A stretch of 64,000 bases of DNA from Oscillospiraceae bacterium (GCA_017535635.1 JAFXTU010000011.1:1-64000); one strand, 5' to 3'. Positions 38,338 to 47,296 are shown, counted from the first letter of the stretch. Numbers and translations are program-made. Notes: a model not told the origin generated them from the sequence alone.

Positions 38338-39706
38338 ATGAAGACAGACAAGAGAAAGAAGAACGCCGCAGCCTTCGGCATCACCCTGATCGTGATCCTG
38401 GCGATCCTGGGCGGCAGCATCCTCCGAACGAACCTGTACAAACCGCAGGAGCCATTATGAGCTCTTCTCCGGCCCCGGCCTGTTTTCGCCGGAGGAGGAG
38501 ACGGGATCGGAGGTCTCGGTCAAGGCCGTCCCCCGGAGCAGTACCTGGACCAAGTGCCTCGACCTCTACGACGAGGGCCTGGAGGAGCACAACTACCAGG
38601 CCTATACCTATGATTTTACCGTCTCCAACCACACCAGGGACGAGGTCTCCCGGTTTTCCTTCCGGCTGACCTTCGGCGAGGAGGTCTTTCTGGCCTCCGC
38701 CTGGAACGGCGCGCTGGAGATCCACCAGCACCTGGACGGGGAGGAACTGACGGACACGGTCCCCGATCTGCGGGTGTTCGACCCGGAGGCCCACCGGCTG
38801 GCGACGTTTACGGCGGACGGGGAGACCTTCATCCACATGCGGCCCGGGGACTATCTGATCTACTGTCCCAGCACCAGCATGAACGCCCTGGAAATGCCCA
38901 TCAAGCCCCTGGAGGGCACGACGCCGGGCATCATCCTCTACGCGAAGATCGGGGAGGAGATCCCTTCCTCGACCCTGGAGCTGGAATACGTCTTCCACCG
39001 GCTGCTGACCAGCGAGCCCCTCTTCTGGGTCTCCATGGCGGGCCTGGCGATCTGGCTGCTGGTGCTGCTCATCTTTGGGATCACCACGGCCCAGATCCGG
39101 AAGTACCAGGAGCGGCATGAGCGGGACAACGAGATCATCAACGAATCCATCGAGACCTTCACCGGCTTCATCGACGCCAAGGACCCCTATACCAACGGCC
39201 ACTCCAAGCGGGTGGCGCTCTATACGAAGCGCATCGCCAAGGAATGCGGGTACTACGGCGAGGAGCTGGACCGCATCTATTATATGGCCCTGCTCCACGA
39301 CTGCGGGAAGATCGGCGTGCCGGACAGCATCCTGGGAAAGCCCGGCAAGCTCACGGAGGAGGAGTTCCGGATCATCAAGTCCCACACGGTCCGGGGCGGG
39401 GATATCCTGAACAGCTTCAAGAGCCTGGAGGACGCGGACGAGGGCGCCCGGTACCACCACGAACGGTATGACGGGAAGGGCTATCCGGAGGGGAAGGCCG
39501 GGGAGGACATCCCCCTCATCGCCCGGATGATCTGCGTCGCCGACTCCTTCGATGCCATGAATACGAACCGGGTGTACCGCAAAAAGCTCTCGAAGGAGCA
39601 GATCGTCAGCGAGATCGAGACCAACAAGGGGAAGCAGTTCGATCCGAAATTCGCGGACGTCCTGCTCCGCCTGATCCAGGATGAAAAGATCAACGTGGAC
39701 GAGTGA
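38338..39706 (+). pseudogene. Membrane HD-GYP phosphodiesterase gene, frame broken
   Basis: The ATG at 38338 opens a frame with a transmembrane helix (AAAFGITLIVILAILGG) that ends at a stop at 38458. The downstream frame, shifted by one base, continues without a break: YELFSGPGLFSPEE, an extracytoplasmic domain, a second membrane helix (WVSMAGLAIWLLVLLIFGIT, starting about 39028), then a complete HD-GYP domain (HDCGKIGVPDSIL, HHERYDGKGYPEG). One indel around 38440-38460 would restore a two-helix sensor phosphodiesterase of about 456 residues. As read, only a fragment from an internal start could be made. Real inactivation or an assembly error. Follows the GGDEF gene by 45 bases. Confidence 0.75.
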
Positions 39707-39739
39707 GACAATAGAAAAACGACAGCGGGGAGGCGGCGT

Positions 39740-40074
39740 ATGAGAGAGGTCAGCGGAACGGTCACGGATACCGCAGCGTCTCCGTGGAGAGCTGCGAGGT
39801 GCTGGGGCGCGGCTCCAACGGAACGATCTACCGGATCAGTGAGGACACGGTGGTGAAGGTCTACCCCCGAGGGGACGCCCTCAGCGACATCCGGCATGAG
39901 CGGGAGATGGCGCGGAGAGCCCTGGTGCTGGGGATCCCCACGGCGATCTCCTATGATGTCGTGTCCGTGGGGGACGGCTACGGCGCGGTGTTCGAGCTGT
40001 GGCGGGGGGAGCTGATCTCCCTGCTCGGCAGGACCGACACCCTGCTCTTTTCGCGGGCGGGAGAAGCGCTCTGA
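39740..40074 (+). pseudogene. Truncated kinase-like (TIGR02172-type) gene
   Basis: GGGGAGG precedes an ATG at 39740 whose frame soon fails. Another frame encodes VESCEVLGRGSNGTIYRISEDTVVKVYP and REMARRALVLGIPTAISYDV, the glycine loop and Lys strand of small kinase/phosphotransferase-like proteins seen in signalling clusters of anaerobes. It stops after about 97 codons; the catalytic lobe (HGD loop) is missing and no later frame restores it. So the gene is both frameshifted near its start and truncated at its end. Confidence 0.6.
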
Positions 40075-40151
40075 GATCGGGAAAAGGGATCCGGGCTGGG
40101 GCCTGCCCCGTAAGACCGGCCGGCATAGGCGCGCTTCCGCCGCCCGGCCGG

Positions 40152-40180
40152 TTGACGGGGGACGCCCCGGATGCTAAACT
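40152..40180 (+). promoter_or_regulatory. Promoter of the PP2C phosphatase gene
   Basis: TTGACG, 17-bp spacer, TAAACT; about 60 bases before the ATG. Confidence 0.7.
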
Positions 40181-40248
40181 GAGCCTGGGAGCATAGGACG
40201 CGGCCGCCGCGAGATCCCCGGCGAGCCGGAAACAGAAATGGGGATGCC

Positions 40249-42414
40249 ATGAAAATCTTCAGAGGGTATAAAATCGGAGGACTGCAGACAAAGATATTCA
40301 ATCTGATGCTGGTTTTCATCCTGGCCCTGGTGGGCGCCTATGCCGTCGTCGCCGTATGGCAGCAGCGGAGCCTCTCCGCCGTCGTGCAGGATTCCGCCCT
40401 GCGGCAGCAGGCGTCCATCGCCGACGTTTCCGAGGAGACGATGGAGGCAATGCTCTCCGCGTTCCTGACCCAGAACACGGCGCTGCAGGCCTACATCGCG
40501 GACGACCTCTTCGGCGAGGTGCGGACCGATGTGCTGACCCTGCAGGCCTTCGCCTCCGAGCTGTTCAGCCATGCGGACAGCTTCTCCCCCCATCCGTTCT
40601 ATCCGCCGGACCCGGCGAACGCCGGCATTCCCTCCGTGCAGATGCAGCATGAGGCGGGGGTGGATCCGGCGGACTCGGAGGCCCTGGGGCTGGCGGCCAA
40701 CATGAGCGAGATCATGCTGGCGATGTTTCAAAACTCGGATAAGCTGAACTCCTGCTTCGTGGCGACCACGGACGGCTGCATCCTCTTCGTGGACGACCGG
40801 GCAGAGGTCTATTTTGCCGAGGACGGAACGATAAAGCCCGCCGTTGCGGTCAGCGAGCGCCCCTGGTTCCGACAGGCGGCAGAGGCGGGGGATGTGATCT
40901 TCACGGACGTGGAGGCGGACACCTTTTCCGGCATCCTGGGCGTCGTCTGCGCCGCGCCGGTCTACCGGGACGGCGAGCTGGCGGCCGTGGTGGGCGCGGA
41001 TATCTTCCTGACCTCCATCAGCGATTATGTGGAGGAAACGGCCACGGAGGGCGGCTTCCTCTGCGTGATCAACGAAAAGGGCCAGGTGCTGTTCTCCCCG
41101 GAGACGAGCGGCGTTTTCAAGGCCCAGCTCTCCGGGACCGCGCCGGACCTGCGGACCCTGGGCAGCGGAGGCCTGGCCCGGGTGGTGACGGAGGCCCTCG
41201 GCGCGCAGACCGGGCTTCAGCAGATCAGCGTGGATAAAAAGGAATACTACCTGGCCGGCGCGCCTCTGTCCAGCGTGGGCTGGGCGGTCCTGTCGGTGGT
41301 GGAAAAGGAGCTCACCCGCCAGCCCGCCGACGCTATGCTGGCGAAGTATGACGAGATCAACGCCCTCGCCCTGGGCTCCTACCGGGACGGCGCGGCGCGC
41401 AGTGCCCGGACGATCCTGGTGCTGACGCTGGTGATCGTCCTGCTGGCCCTGTCGGGGGCGCTGGTCCTGGCCTCCCGGATCGTGAAGCCGGTGGAAAGGA
41501 TGACCAGGCGGATCAACTCCCTGCAGGAGGGGGAAGGGATCTTCGAGATGGAGGACGCCTACCGCACCGGCGACGAGATCCAGGTCCTGGCGGAGTCCTT
41601 CGCCTCGCTCTCCACGCGGGCGCGGGACTACATCGCCCAGATCACCGCCATCACCGCGGAGAAGGAGCGCATCGGCACAGAGCTGGCCCTGGCCACGCGC
41701 ATCCAGGCGGATATGCTGCCCAACATCTTCCCGGCCTTCCCGGAGCGCCCGGATTTCGACATCTACGCCGTCATGGACCCGGCGAAGGAAGTGGGCGGCG
41801 ATTTCTACGATTTCTTCCTGATCGACGAGGATCACCTGGGTATCGTCATGGCGGACGTGTCCGGCAAGGGGGTCCCTGCGGCGCTGTTCATGATGGTCTC
41901 CAAGATCCTGGTGCAGAACTACACCATGATGGGCTATTCTCCCGCCCGGGTGCTGCAGACGGTGAACGACCAGTTCTGCGCCAACAACCGGGAAGAGATG
42001 TTCGTCACGGTCTGGCTGGGCGTACTGGATACGCGCACGGGGAGGATCACGGCGGCCAACGCGGGCCACGAATACCCCGTGCTGAAGCCTGCGGGCGGGC
42101 AGTTTGAGCTGGTCAAGGACAAGCACGGCCTGGTCGTCGGCGGCATGGAGGGCGTTCGCTACAAGGAATATGAGATGCAGCTCGCGCCCGGCGCGAAGCT
42201 CTTCCTCTATACGGACGGGGTGCCGGAGGCCACGGACGCGAAGAAGGAGCTCTTCGGCACGGAGCGGATGCTCCGAGCACTGAACGACCTCCCCGACGCC
42301 TCGCCGGAGGAGGTGCTGAAGCAGGTGCGCAGGGCCGTGGACGGCTTTGTGAAGGACGCGGAGCAGTTTGACGATCTGACTATGCTCTGCCTGGAATACC
42401 GAGGCGGCGGCTGA
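40249..42414 (+). CDS. Membrane sensor phosphatase: dCache-HAMP-PP2C (SpoIIE/RsbU type)
   Basis: 721 residues. Transmembrane helix at about 18-38, extracytoplasmic dCache-like sensor (40-380, with SERPWFRQAAEAGDVIFTDV and VCAAPVYRDGELAAVVGADI), second helix at about 383-405, HAMP linker (ASRIVKPVERMTRRINSL), then a PP2C-type Ser/Thr phosphatase (about 485-718): VGGDFYDFFLIDEDHLGIVM, DVSGKGVPAALFM, NAGHEYP, LFLYTDGVPEATD and a final DDLTMLCLEY. All metal Asp look present. Such proteins dephosphorylate anti-anti-sigma (STAS) factors in partner switching. No STAS or RsbW-like gene is intact nearby. Likely senses a small extracellular ligand. Confidence 0.88.
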   Translation: MKIFRGYKIGGLQTKIFNLMLVFILALVGAYAVVAVWQQRSLSAVVQDSALRQQASIADVSEETMEAMLSAFLTQNTALQAYIADDLFGEVRTDVLTLQAFASELFSHADSFSPHPFYPPDPANAGIPSVQMQHEAGVDPADSEALGLAANMSEIMLAMFQNSDKLNSCFVATTDGCILFVDDRAEVYFAEDGTIKPAVAVSERPWFRQAAEAGDVIFTDVEADTFSGILGVVCAAPVYRDGELAAVVGADIFLTSISDYVEETATEGGFLCVINEKGQVLFSPETSGVFKAQLSGTAPDLRTLGSGGLARVVTEALGAQTGLQQISVDKKEYYLAGAPLSSVGWAVLSVVEKELTRQPADAMLAKYDEINALALGSYRDGAARSARTILVLTLVIVLLALSGALVLASRIVKPVERMTRRINSLQEGEGIFEMEDAYRTGDEIQVLAESFASLSTRARDYIAQITAITAEKERIGTELALATRIQADMLPNIFPAFPERPDFDIYAVMDPAKEVGGDFYDFFLIDEDHLGIVMADVSGKGVPAALFMMVSKILVQNYTMMGYSPARVLQTVNDQFCANNREEMFVTVWLGVLDTRTGRITAANAGHEYPVLKPAGGQFELVKDKHGLVVGGMEGVRYKEYEMQLAPGAKLFLYTDGVPEATDAKKELFGTERMLRALNDLPDASPEEVLKQVRRAVDGFVKDAEQFDDLTMLCLEYRGGG

Positions 42415-42482
42415 GCCCGAGCCCCGAGCTCCGATCAGATCACGGAGCAAACAGCATGAATTCACCGATGGGAGGATCAATC

Positions 42483-44513
42483 ATGAAAACAAGAAAAGCG
42501 TTGTCTCTATTGCTGGCGCTGCTGCTGGCGCTCTCGCTGCAGCTGTCGGTGCCGGCCGCGGAGCCCGAGGCGGGGGCGCCCGCGCCCTTCCGCTATCAGC
42601 ACGACCCCCGGCTCAATGAAACGGCGATGCGGGATATCGTCGTCGATCCCACGGCGGTCTACGGCTTCTCCCCCTCTCCGGAGGGGAGCCTCAGCGTCTA
42701 CGTGGACTTTGACTGGACCGATCCCGAGATGGTGAACGGCGAGCACGCCCGGCTGGAGCGGATCGCCTACCACGAGAGCCTGGGGGAGATGTACACCCTG
42801 CTGGACGAGATGACCGAAGCGGGCAAGAGCACCGAGGAGATCGCCCGGACCCTCAGCGCGAAGCGCAACGAGCTCCGGCTGGCCGCCTACGACGGGAACC
42901 CGGAGGGGCTGGCCACCGCGAAGGAGCGGAATCTCAAGCAGTACGGCCACGAGGAGGGCCCCCTGCCGGAGGAGCTGTTTGAAAAGTACGGCTCCTGGGA
43001 GATCGTGCTGGAAAAGGCGTTCAGCGTCAATTCGGGCATGGACGCCTGCCTGGGGCTCTATGACGACTACTATGCGCTGTATGTGGCGACGGGGCAGGTC
43101 GCCCCGGAGAACGTGGCGTGCGCGACGCGGGAATACGCGGTCGCGGCCTTTGCGGAGGCGACCGGGCTTCCCGCCGCCGACGCGGCGGTGCTGGACGCTT
43201 TTTCGGACGGCGGGGAAGTCAGCCCCTGCTTCCGTGTCCTGCTGGCGGACGCCGTCTCTGCCGGCGTCCTGAAGGGCTATGACGACGGCGCCCTTCGCCC
43301 GAAGGAGGCGATCAGCCGGATCGAGGCCTTCGTGCTCCTCTCCCGCTGCCTGCCCGAGCTGGCCCTGACCGGCGACGCGCTGGAGTTCACCGACGTCCCC
43401 GCCTGGGCAAAGGAGGACGTGGACCGCCTTTCCGCTTCCGGCCTGGTCCTGGGCTACGGCGGCGGCGTGCTGGGCGCCGGCGACATCCTGACGGTGGAGC
43501 AGGTGGGCATCCTGGTGTCCCGCCTGCGGGAAACCAACGCCAGGATACCCGCAGAGCTCTCTCTGTGGACTCCCGGCGCGGAGGCGAAGAGCGCGCTGAT
43601 CTCCTACGTCCGTGCCGTCACCGACGAGACCGGCCCGGACTACATCCCCGTGGAGGACCGGATCGCCGTGTTCGACCTGGACGGGACCCTCTTCTGTGAA
43701 ACGGATCCGAATTACTTCGACTACACCCTCCTGGCCTACCGGGTGCTGACCGACCCGGACTACCGGGACCGGGCCAGCGACTTCGAGCGGGAGGTGGCGG
43801 AGAAGATCTCCGAGCAGAACCGCACCGGCGCCTCCTTCCCCGGCCTGGAGGTGGACCACGGCAAGGCCGTGGCCTCCGCCTTCGCGGGGATGACCCTGGA
43901 GGAGTTCAACCGCTACATCCAGGAGTTCAAGCGCCAGCCCATGCCCAGCTACGAGGGCATGACCCGGGGCGAGGGCTGGTATCTCCCCATGCTCCAGGTG
44001 GTGGATTACCTCAAGGAAAACGACTTCACCGTCTACGTGGTCAGCGGCACCGACCGGCTCATCGTCCGGGGCATCGCCTACCGCTCGCCCTTGGGGCTGC
44101 CCAACCGGCAGCTCATCGGCTCCGACGAGACCATCGTCTCCAGCGGGCAGGGCTCTGCCGACGGGCTGGACTACGTGTTCGCCGAGGGGGACGAGCTGAT
44201 CCTGGGGGGCGAATTCCTCATCAAGAATCTGAAGATGAACAAGGTCTCCGTCATTCAGCAGGAGATCGGCCAGCAGCCGGTGCTCTCCTTCGGGAACTCC
44301 ACGGGAGACAGCAGCATGGCGGAGTATGTGACCAGCAATAACCCCTACCGGAGCCTGGCCTTCATGCTCTGCTGCGACGACACAGAGAGAGAAAACGGGA
44401 ACCAGGCCAAGGCGGAAAAGATGTTCGCCCTCTGCGAGGAATTCGACTGGGTGCCCGTCTCCATGAAGAACGACTGGACCACCATCTACGGGCCCGGCGT
44501 CACGAAGCGGTAA
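42483..44513 (+). CDS. Secreted SLH-domain protein with C-terminal HAD phosphatase
   Basis: 676 residues from MKTRKALSL, preceded by GGGAGGATC. Signal peptide (1-25, cleavage near VPAA). A helical region of unknown type at about 40-230; SLH-like repeats at about 240-360 (DAVSAGVLKGYDDGALRPKEA, FTDVPAWAKEDVDRLSASGL) for cell-wall attachment. Residues about 390-676 are a HAD hydrolase: DLDGTLF motif, YVVSGTDRLIV as motif II, later FGNSTGDSSMAEYV as motif IV, in the phosphoserine-phosphatase style. An exported, wall-bound HAD phosphatase is uncommon. It could act on extracellular phosphate esters. Follows the PP2C gene by 68 bases. Confidence 0.8.
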   Translation: MKTRKALSLLLALLLALSLQLSVPAAEPEAGAPAPFRYQHDPRLNETAMRDIVVDPTAVYGFSPSPEGSLSVYVDFDWTDPEMVNGEHARLERIAYHESLGEMYTLLDEMTEAGKSTEEIARTLSAKRNELRLAAYDGNPEGLATAKERNLKQYGHEEGPLPEELFEKYGSWEIVLEKAFSVNSGMDACLGLYDDYYALYVATGQVAPENVACATREYAVAAFAEATGLPAADAAVLDAFSDGGEVSPCFRVLLADAVSAGVLKGYDDGALRPKEAISRIEAFVLLSRCLPELALTGDALEFTDVPAWAKEDVDRLSASGLVLGYGGGVLGAGDILTVEQVGILVSRLRETNARIPAELSLWTPGAEAKSALISYVRAVTDETGPDYIPVEDRIAVFDLDGTLFCETDPNYFDYTLLAYRVLTDPDYRDRASDFEREVAEKISEQNRTGASFPGLEVDHGKAVASAFAGMTLEEFNRYIQEFKRQPMPSYEGMTRGEGWYLPMLQVVDYLKENDFTVYVVSGTDRLIVRGIAYRSPLGLPNRQLIGSDETIVSSGQGSADGLDYVFAEGDELILGGEFLIKNLKMNKVSVIQQEIGQQPVLSFGNSTGDSSMAEYVTSNNPYRSLAFMLCCDDTERENGNQAKAEKMFALCEEFDWVPVSMKNDWTTIYGPGVTKR

Positions 44514-44535
44514 ACGAAAATAAGAGAACAAAAAT

Positions 44536-44567
44536 CGCGGGCCGGGGTCCTCAGACCCCGGCCCGCG
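44536..44567 (-). terminator. Terminator between converging genes
   Basis: 14-bp perfect stem CGCGGGCCGGGGTC with complement and 4-base loop. On the minus strand it is followed by ATTTTTGTTC, so it mainly ends the decarboxylase operon. Confidence 0.85.
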
Positions 44568-44589
44568 ACGAATTTCGGGTCGATATTTC

Positions 44590-45729
44590 TCAGTGGCTGA
44601 ACAGGCTCAGCAGGATGCCCGCCGCCACGGCGGAGCCGATGACGCCGGCCACGTTGGGACCCATGGCGTGCATCAGCAGGAAGTTCTTGGGATTTTCCTT
44701 CTGGCCCACCATCTGGCTGACCCGGGCCGCCATGGGGACGGCGGAGACGCCGGCGGAGCCGATGAGGGGGTTGATCTTGTTCTCCGGCTTCAGGAAGAGG
44801 TTCATGAACTTGGCCAGGAGGACGCCGCCGGCACTCCCCACGCCGAAGGCGATGACGCCCAGGATGATGATCTCAATGGTCTGGAGAGTGAGGAAGGTCT
44901 CCGCCTTGGCGCTGGCGCCCACCGCCAGTCCCAGGAGGATGGTGACGATGTTGCACAGGGCGTTGGAGGCGGTGTCGCTGAGGCGGTTGGTGAGGCCGCT
45001 CTCCTTGAAGAGGTTGCCCAGCATCAGCATGCCCACCAGGGGGATGGCGTCGGGTACCATCAGGGCCACAACGATGGTGACCACGATGGGGAAGAGGATC
45101 TTCTCCTTCTTGCTCACCGGCCGCAGCTGCTTCATGGTGATGACCCGCTCCTCCTTGGTGGTGAGGGCCTTCATGATGGGAGGCTGGATCACGGGCACCA
45201 GGGCCATGTAGGAATAGGCGGCGATGGCCACGGCGGGCAGGATCTGCTTGGCCATGCGGGTGCAGGTCATAATGGCGGTGGGGCCGTCGGCGCCGCCGAT
45301 GATGGCGATGCTCCCCGCCTCCTGGGCGTTGAAGCCCAGCAGGATGGCGCCGATGAAGGTGATGAAGATGCCCAGCTGGGCGCCCGCGCCCAGGAGCAGG
45401 GACTTGGGGTTGGCGATCAGGGGACCGAAATCCGTCATGGCGCCCACGCCCAGGAAGATGAGCGGCGGCAGGATGCCGATCTCATCCAGGAGGAAGAAGT
45501 AGCGGAACAGGCCCGCCGCGTCGGTCTCGGTAGCCTCATTGAAGATGGTGCTGCCGAAGAGGTTCGAGAGGAGCATGCCGAAGGCGATGGGAATGAGGAG
45601 CAGGGGCTCGAATTCCTTCACCAGGGCCAGGTACAGAAGGACGCAGGCGATGACCACCATGACCAGCTGCCGCCAGTCGAAGAGGGCGACGCCGGTGCTG
45701 CGCAGGAAGCTGAGAACTCCTTCAAGCAT
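44590..45729 (-). CDS. oadB: Na+-translocating decarboxylase beta subunit
   Basis: 379 residues, AAGGAGG before the ATG. About ten membrane helices with the hallmarks of OadB/GcdB/MmdB: IIGGADGPTAIMTC, LGVGAMTDFGPL, and the C-terminal NPLIGSAGVSAVPMAARV. The subunit decarboxylates carboxybiotin and pumps Na+ outward. Its alpha carboxyltransferase subunit is not in the window, so the substrate (oxaloacetate, methylmalonyl-CoA or glutaconyl-CoA) is open; the symbol is only a family label. Overlaps the upstream OadG/carrier-like gene by 8 bp. Confidence 0.88.
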   Translation of the reverse strand: MLEGVLSFLRSTGVALFDWRQLVMVVIACVLLYLALVKEFEPLLLIPIAFGMLLSNLFGSTIFNEATETDAAGLFRYFFLLDEIGILPPLIFLGVGAMTDFGPLIANPKSLLLGAGAQLGIFITFIGAILLGFNAQEAGSIAIIGGADGPTAIMTCTRMAKQILPAVAIAAYSYMALVPVIQPPIMKALTTKEERVITMKQLRPVSKKEKILFPIVVTIVVALMVPDAIPLVGMLMLGNLFKESGLTNRLSDTASNALCNIVTILLGLAVGASAKAETFLTLQTIEIIILGVIAFGVGSAGGVLLAKFMNLFLKPENKINPLIGSAGVSAVPMAARVSQMVGQKENPKNFLLMHAMGPNVAGVIGSAVAAGILLSLFSH

Positions 45730-46204
45730 TGTCGCTGTCCTCCTTATCCTTCAGAATGACCAGGACCTGGCCGGCCTCCACGCTGTCTCCCTCGGAGACG
45801 CAGAGGCGCTGCACCGTGCCCGCCGCGGGGGCGGGGAACTGAAATACGGAACCGTTCGCCTCCATGAGGAGCAGCACGTCGCCCTCCCGGACGACGGCGC
45901 CCTGGGACGCGTTGAGGGCCTTCACGGACCCGGCGCAGGGGGTGCTGACGCCGCTGGCGCCTGCGGGGATCTCCGGCGCGGGGGGCGCGGTCTTCTCCGC
46001 TTCCACCGCGGGCCCCTCGGCGGGGGCGGCCTCGCCGCGGCTCATCAGAGCGTGCATGATGCGGATGGCAAGCATGATGATGGCCAGGACGATCATACAC
46101 ACGGCCATGCCGATCACGGCAGTAACGAGGGAACCGGCGAGCTTCTGACCCAGGCCCAGCTGGCTCAGCAGCTCCGGATCGCTGAGGCGTTCCAAAATGC
46201 TCAA
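45722..46204 (-). CDS. OadG-like membrane anchor with carrier-like domain lacking the biotin Lys
   Basis: 160 residues from a TTG with GGGAGG upstream; a GTG at 46249 is in frame but has no ribosome site. One membrane helix (residues 25-50, TAVIGMAVCMIVLAIIMLA) as in OadG gamma subunits, a Pro/Ala/Glu linker, then a biotinyl-type carrier fold (about 85-155, GSVKALNASQGAVVREGDVL, APAAGTVQRLCVSEGDSVEA). Where carriers read E-A-M-K-M, this has E-A-N-G-S without gaps, so the biotinylated Lys is Gly. It probably acts structurally, for example docking to the beta subunit, while another protein carries biotin. Co-transcribed with the beta subunit. Confidence 0.75.
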   Translation of the reverse strand: MSILERLSDPELLSQLGLGQKLAGSLVTAVIGMAVCMIVLAIIMLAIRIMHALMSRGEAAPAEGPAVEAEKTAPPAPEIPAGASGVSTPCAGSVKALNASQGAVVREGDVLLLMEANGSVFQFPAPAAGTVQRLCVSEGDSVEAGQVLVILKDKEDSDNA

Positions 46205-46256
46205 GGCTGTTTTCCTCCCCGGCGGACAAAGCCGCCCGTTTTTTGTCACAAACGAC

Positions 46257-46286
46257 AGTATACCTCAAATGCCCCCCTCAAGTAAA
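46257..46286 (-). promoter_or_regulatory. Possible promoter for the decarboxylase genes
   Basis: Minus strand TTTACT, 18-bp spacer, TATACT, just before the TTG start at 46204 and overlapping the end of the upstream small gene. Confidence 0.5.
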
Positions 46287-46516
46287 GCCCTTTTCCACCC
46301 GGAATCGCTCAAAAAATCGGAAATTATGTCGTAAACGTGGACGCGTTCTGCCCCTTCCCGGTTCAGCGCCTCCGCCAGGGCCCGGGCAAAGGCGGCGTCC
46401 TCCGTCACGTCCTCCAGGCGCAGCGCCTCCTCTTCCCCCTCGCCCACGATGTCCCAGCCCAGATAGGAGAGCCCGTCCGGGCTGGTCCGGGGCCGTGCTT
46501 CCGCCCGATAGATCAT
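46265..46516 (-). CDS. DUF6514-like small protein
   Basis: 83 residues from the ATG with GGAAAGGAAGG upstream. It has the pattern of DUF6514 proteins of Oscillospirales: a short strand pair (LSYLGWDIVGEG), an ED-rich linker, a helix with ALAEALNREGAERVHVYD and the ending VYDIISDFL. Function unknown. Sits directly upstream of the decarboxylase genes, 60 bases before the next start, and may share their transcript. Confidence 0.6.
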   Translation of the reverse strand: MIYRAEARPRTSPDGLSYLGWDIVGEGEEEALRLEDVTEDAAFARALAEALNREGAERVHVYDIISDFLSDSGWKRALLEGGI

Positions 46517-46693
46517 GCTTGCCCTTCCTTTCCCCGCCGGGAGCGGCGGCAGGGCCACTCTAGCACGCCCTTGGCCGGGAGGCAAAGGAAAGCCTTCGAC
46601 AAAATTCGACACGCTTTGCCAGAACCGCAGGATACGGCGCAGAGGGGAGGGGAAAGGGCCATTTTGTTGTAGGACTCCGGAAAGAAAATGTCG

Positions 46694-46776
46694 AAAAAAA
46701 CCGGCAGCCTTTCTGTCGAAAGAAAAGCTGCCGGACAGACTTTCAAATCGGAGCCCAGCGAAGCGGGTCCGATTTG
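46694..46776 (-). terminator. Tandem hairpins ending the P-loop gene
   Basis: First hairpin CAAATCGGA/TCCGATTTG (46744-46776), second CCGGCAGC/GCTGCCGG with an inner CTTTC/GAAAG stem (46701-46734), then seven T on the minus strand (46700 down to 46694). A clear intrinsic terminator. Confidence 0.85.
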
Positions 46777-46783
46777 AATTGTA

Positions 46784-47194
46784 TTAGAAGTACTGCCGGA
46801 TCCGCTCCGTGGCGGACTCCACGGGGGCGGAGAGGGTCAGGGTGAACTGGATGCCCTCCTTCTCACTGAAGGAATTCAGCCAGTCCAGGAAATCCTCCGC
46901 GCCGCTGAGGGTCTTGTCCTCGAACATCTTGTAGAGGTTATCAATAAACACATGGGTGATGTCGTAGTTGCTGGCATGCATGGCACTGATGAAGCCCTTC
47001 ATGAACTCCGTGGAGCCGAAGTCGTAGTTGGAGGCCACGATCAGCCTGGCCTGATGGGGGATGTCGTAGGTGAGGCTGCGTTCCTTCTCCAGCACCACCA
47101 CCGCGCCCCTGGATTCCTCCAGGGCCTTTTCCACCATTTCAATGAGGAGCTTGGTCTTTCCCGAGCCCTTAACGCCCATGATTACCTTGACCAT
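46784..47194 (-). CDS. Small P-loop ATPase
   Basis: 136 residues from MVKVIMGVKG, AAGGAG upstream. Walker A is GVKGSGKTKLL (residues 7-17). A Walker B-like strand THVFIDNLYKMF and a later strand QFTLTLSAP complete a minimal nucleotide-binding fold. No sensor or helicase motif, so it is the smallest form of a P-loop protein, perhaps a kinase-like or KaiC/ABC-like remnant. Function unknown. Monocistronic between its own strong promoter and tandem terminator. Confidence 0.7.
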   Translation of the reverse strand: MVKVIMGVKGSGKTKLLIEMVEKALEESRGAVVVLEKERSLTYDIPHQARLIVASNYDFGSTEFMKGFISAMHASNYDITHVFIDNLYKMFEDKTLSGAEDFLDWLNSFSEKEGIQFTLTLSAPVESATERIRQYF

Positions 47195-47246
47195 GTCACG
47201 TCTCCTTTGCATATGTGATAGTGATATAGTTTTCTCTTTATTAAGG

Positions 47247-47275
47247 ATTATAGCATCTTCTCCCCTTCACTTCAA
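47247..47275 (-). promoter_or_regulatory. Promoter of the small P-loop ATPase gene
   Basis: Minus strand TTGAAG, 17-bp spacer, perfect TATAAT. Confidence 0.8.
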
Positions 47276-47296
47276 CACCTGTTTGTGACGATTTCG

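Noticed and set aside
39999..40196. A separate small gene after the kinase fragment
   Set aside because: The frame has no ribosome site and overlaps the promoter of the PP2C gene; its text is Arg/Ala/Gly-rich shadow.
44536..44567. Riboswitch before the decarboxylase gene
   Set aside because: The hairpin lies downstream of the gene and has a T-tail on the minus strand, so it is a terminator.
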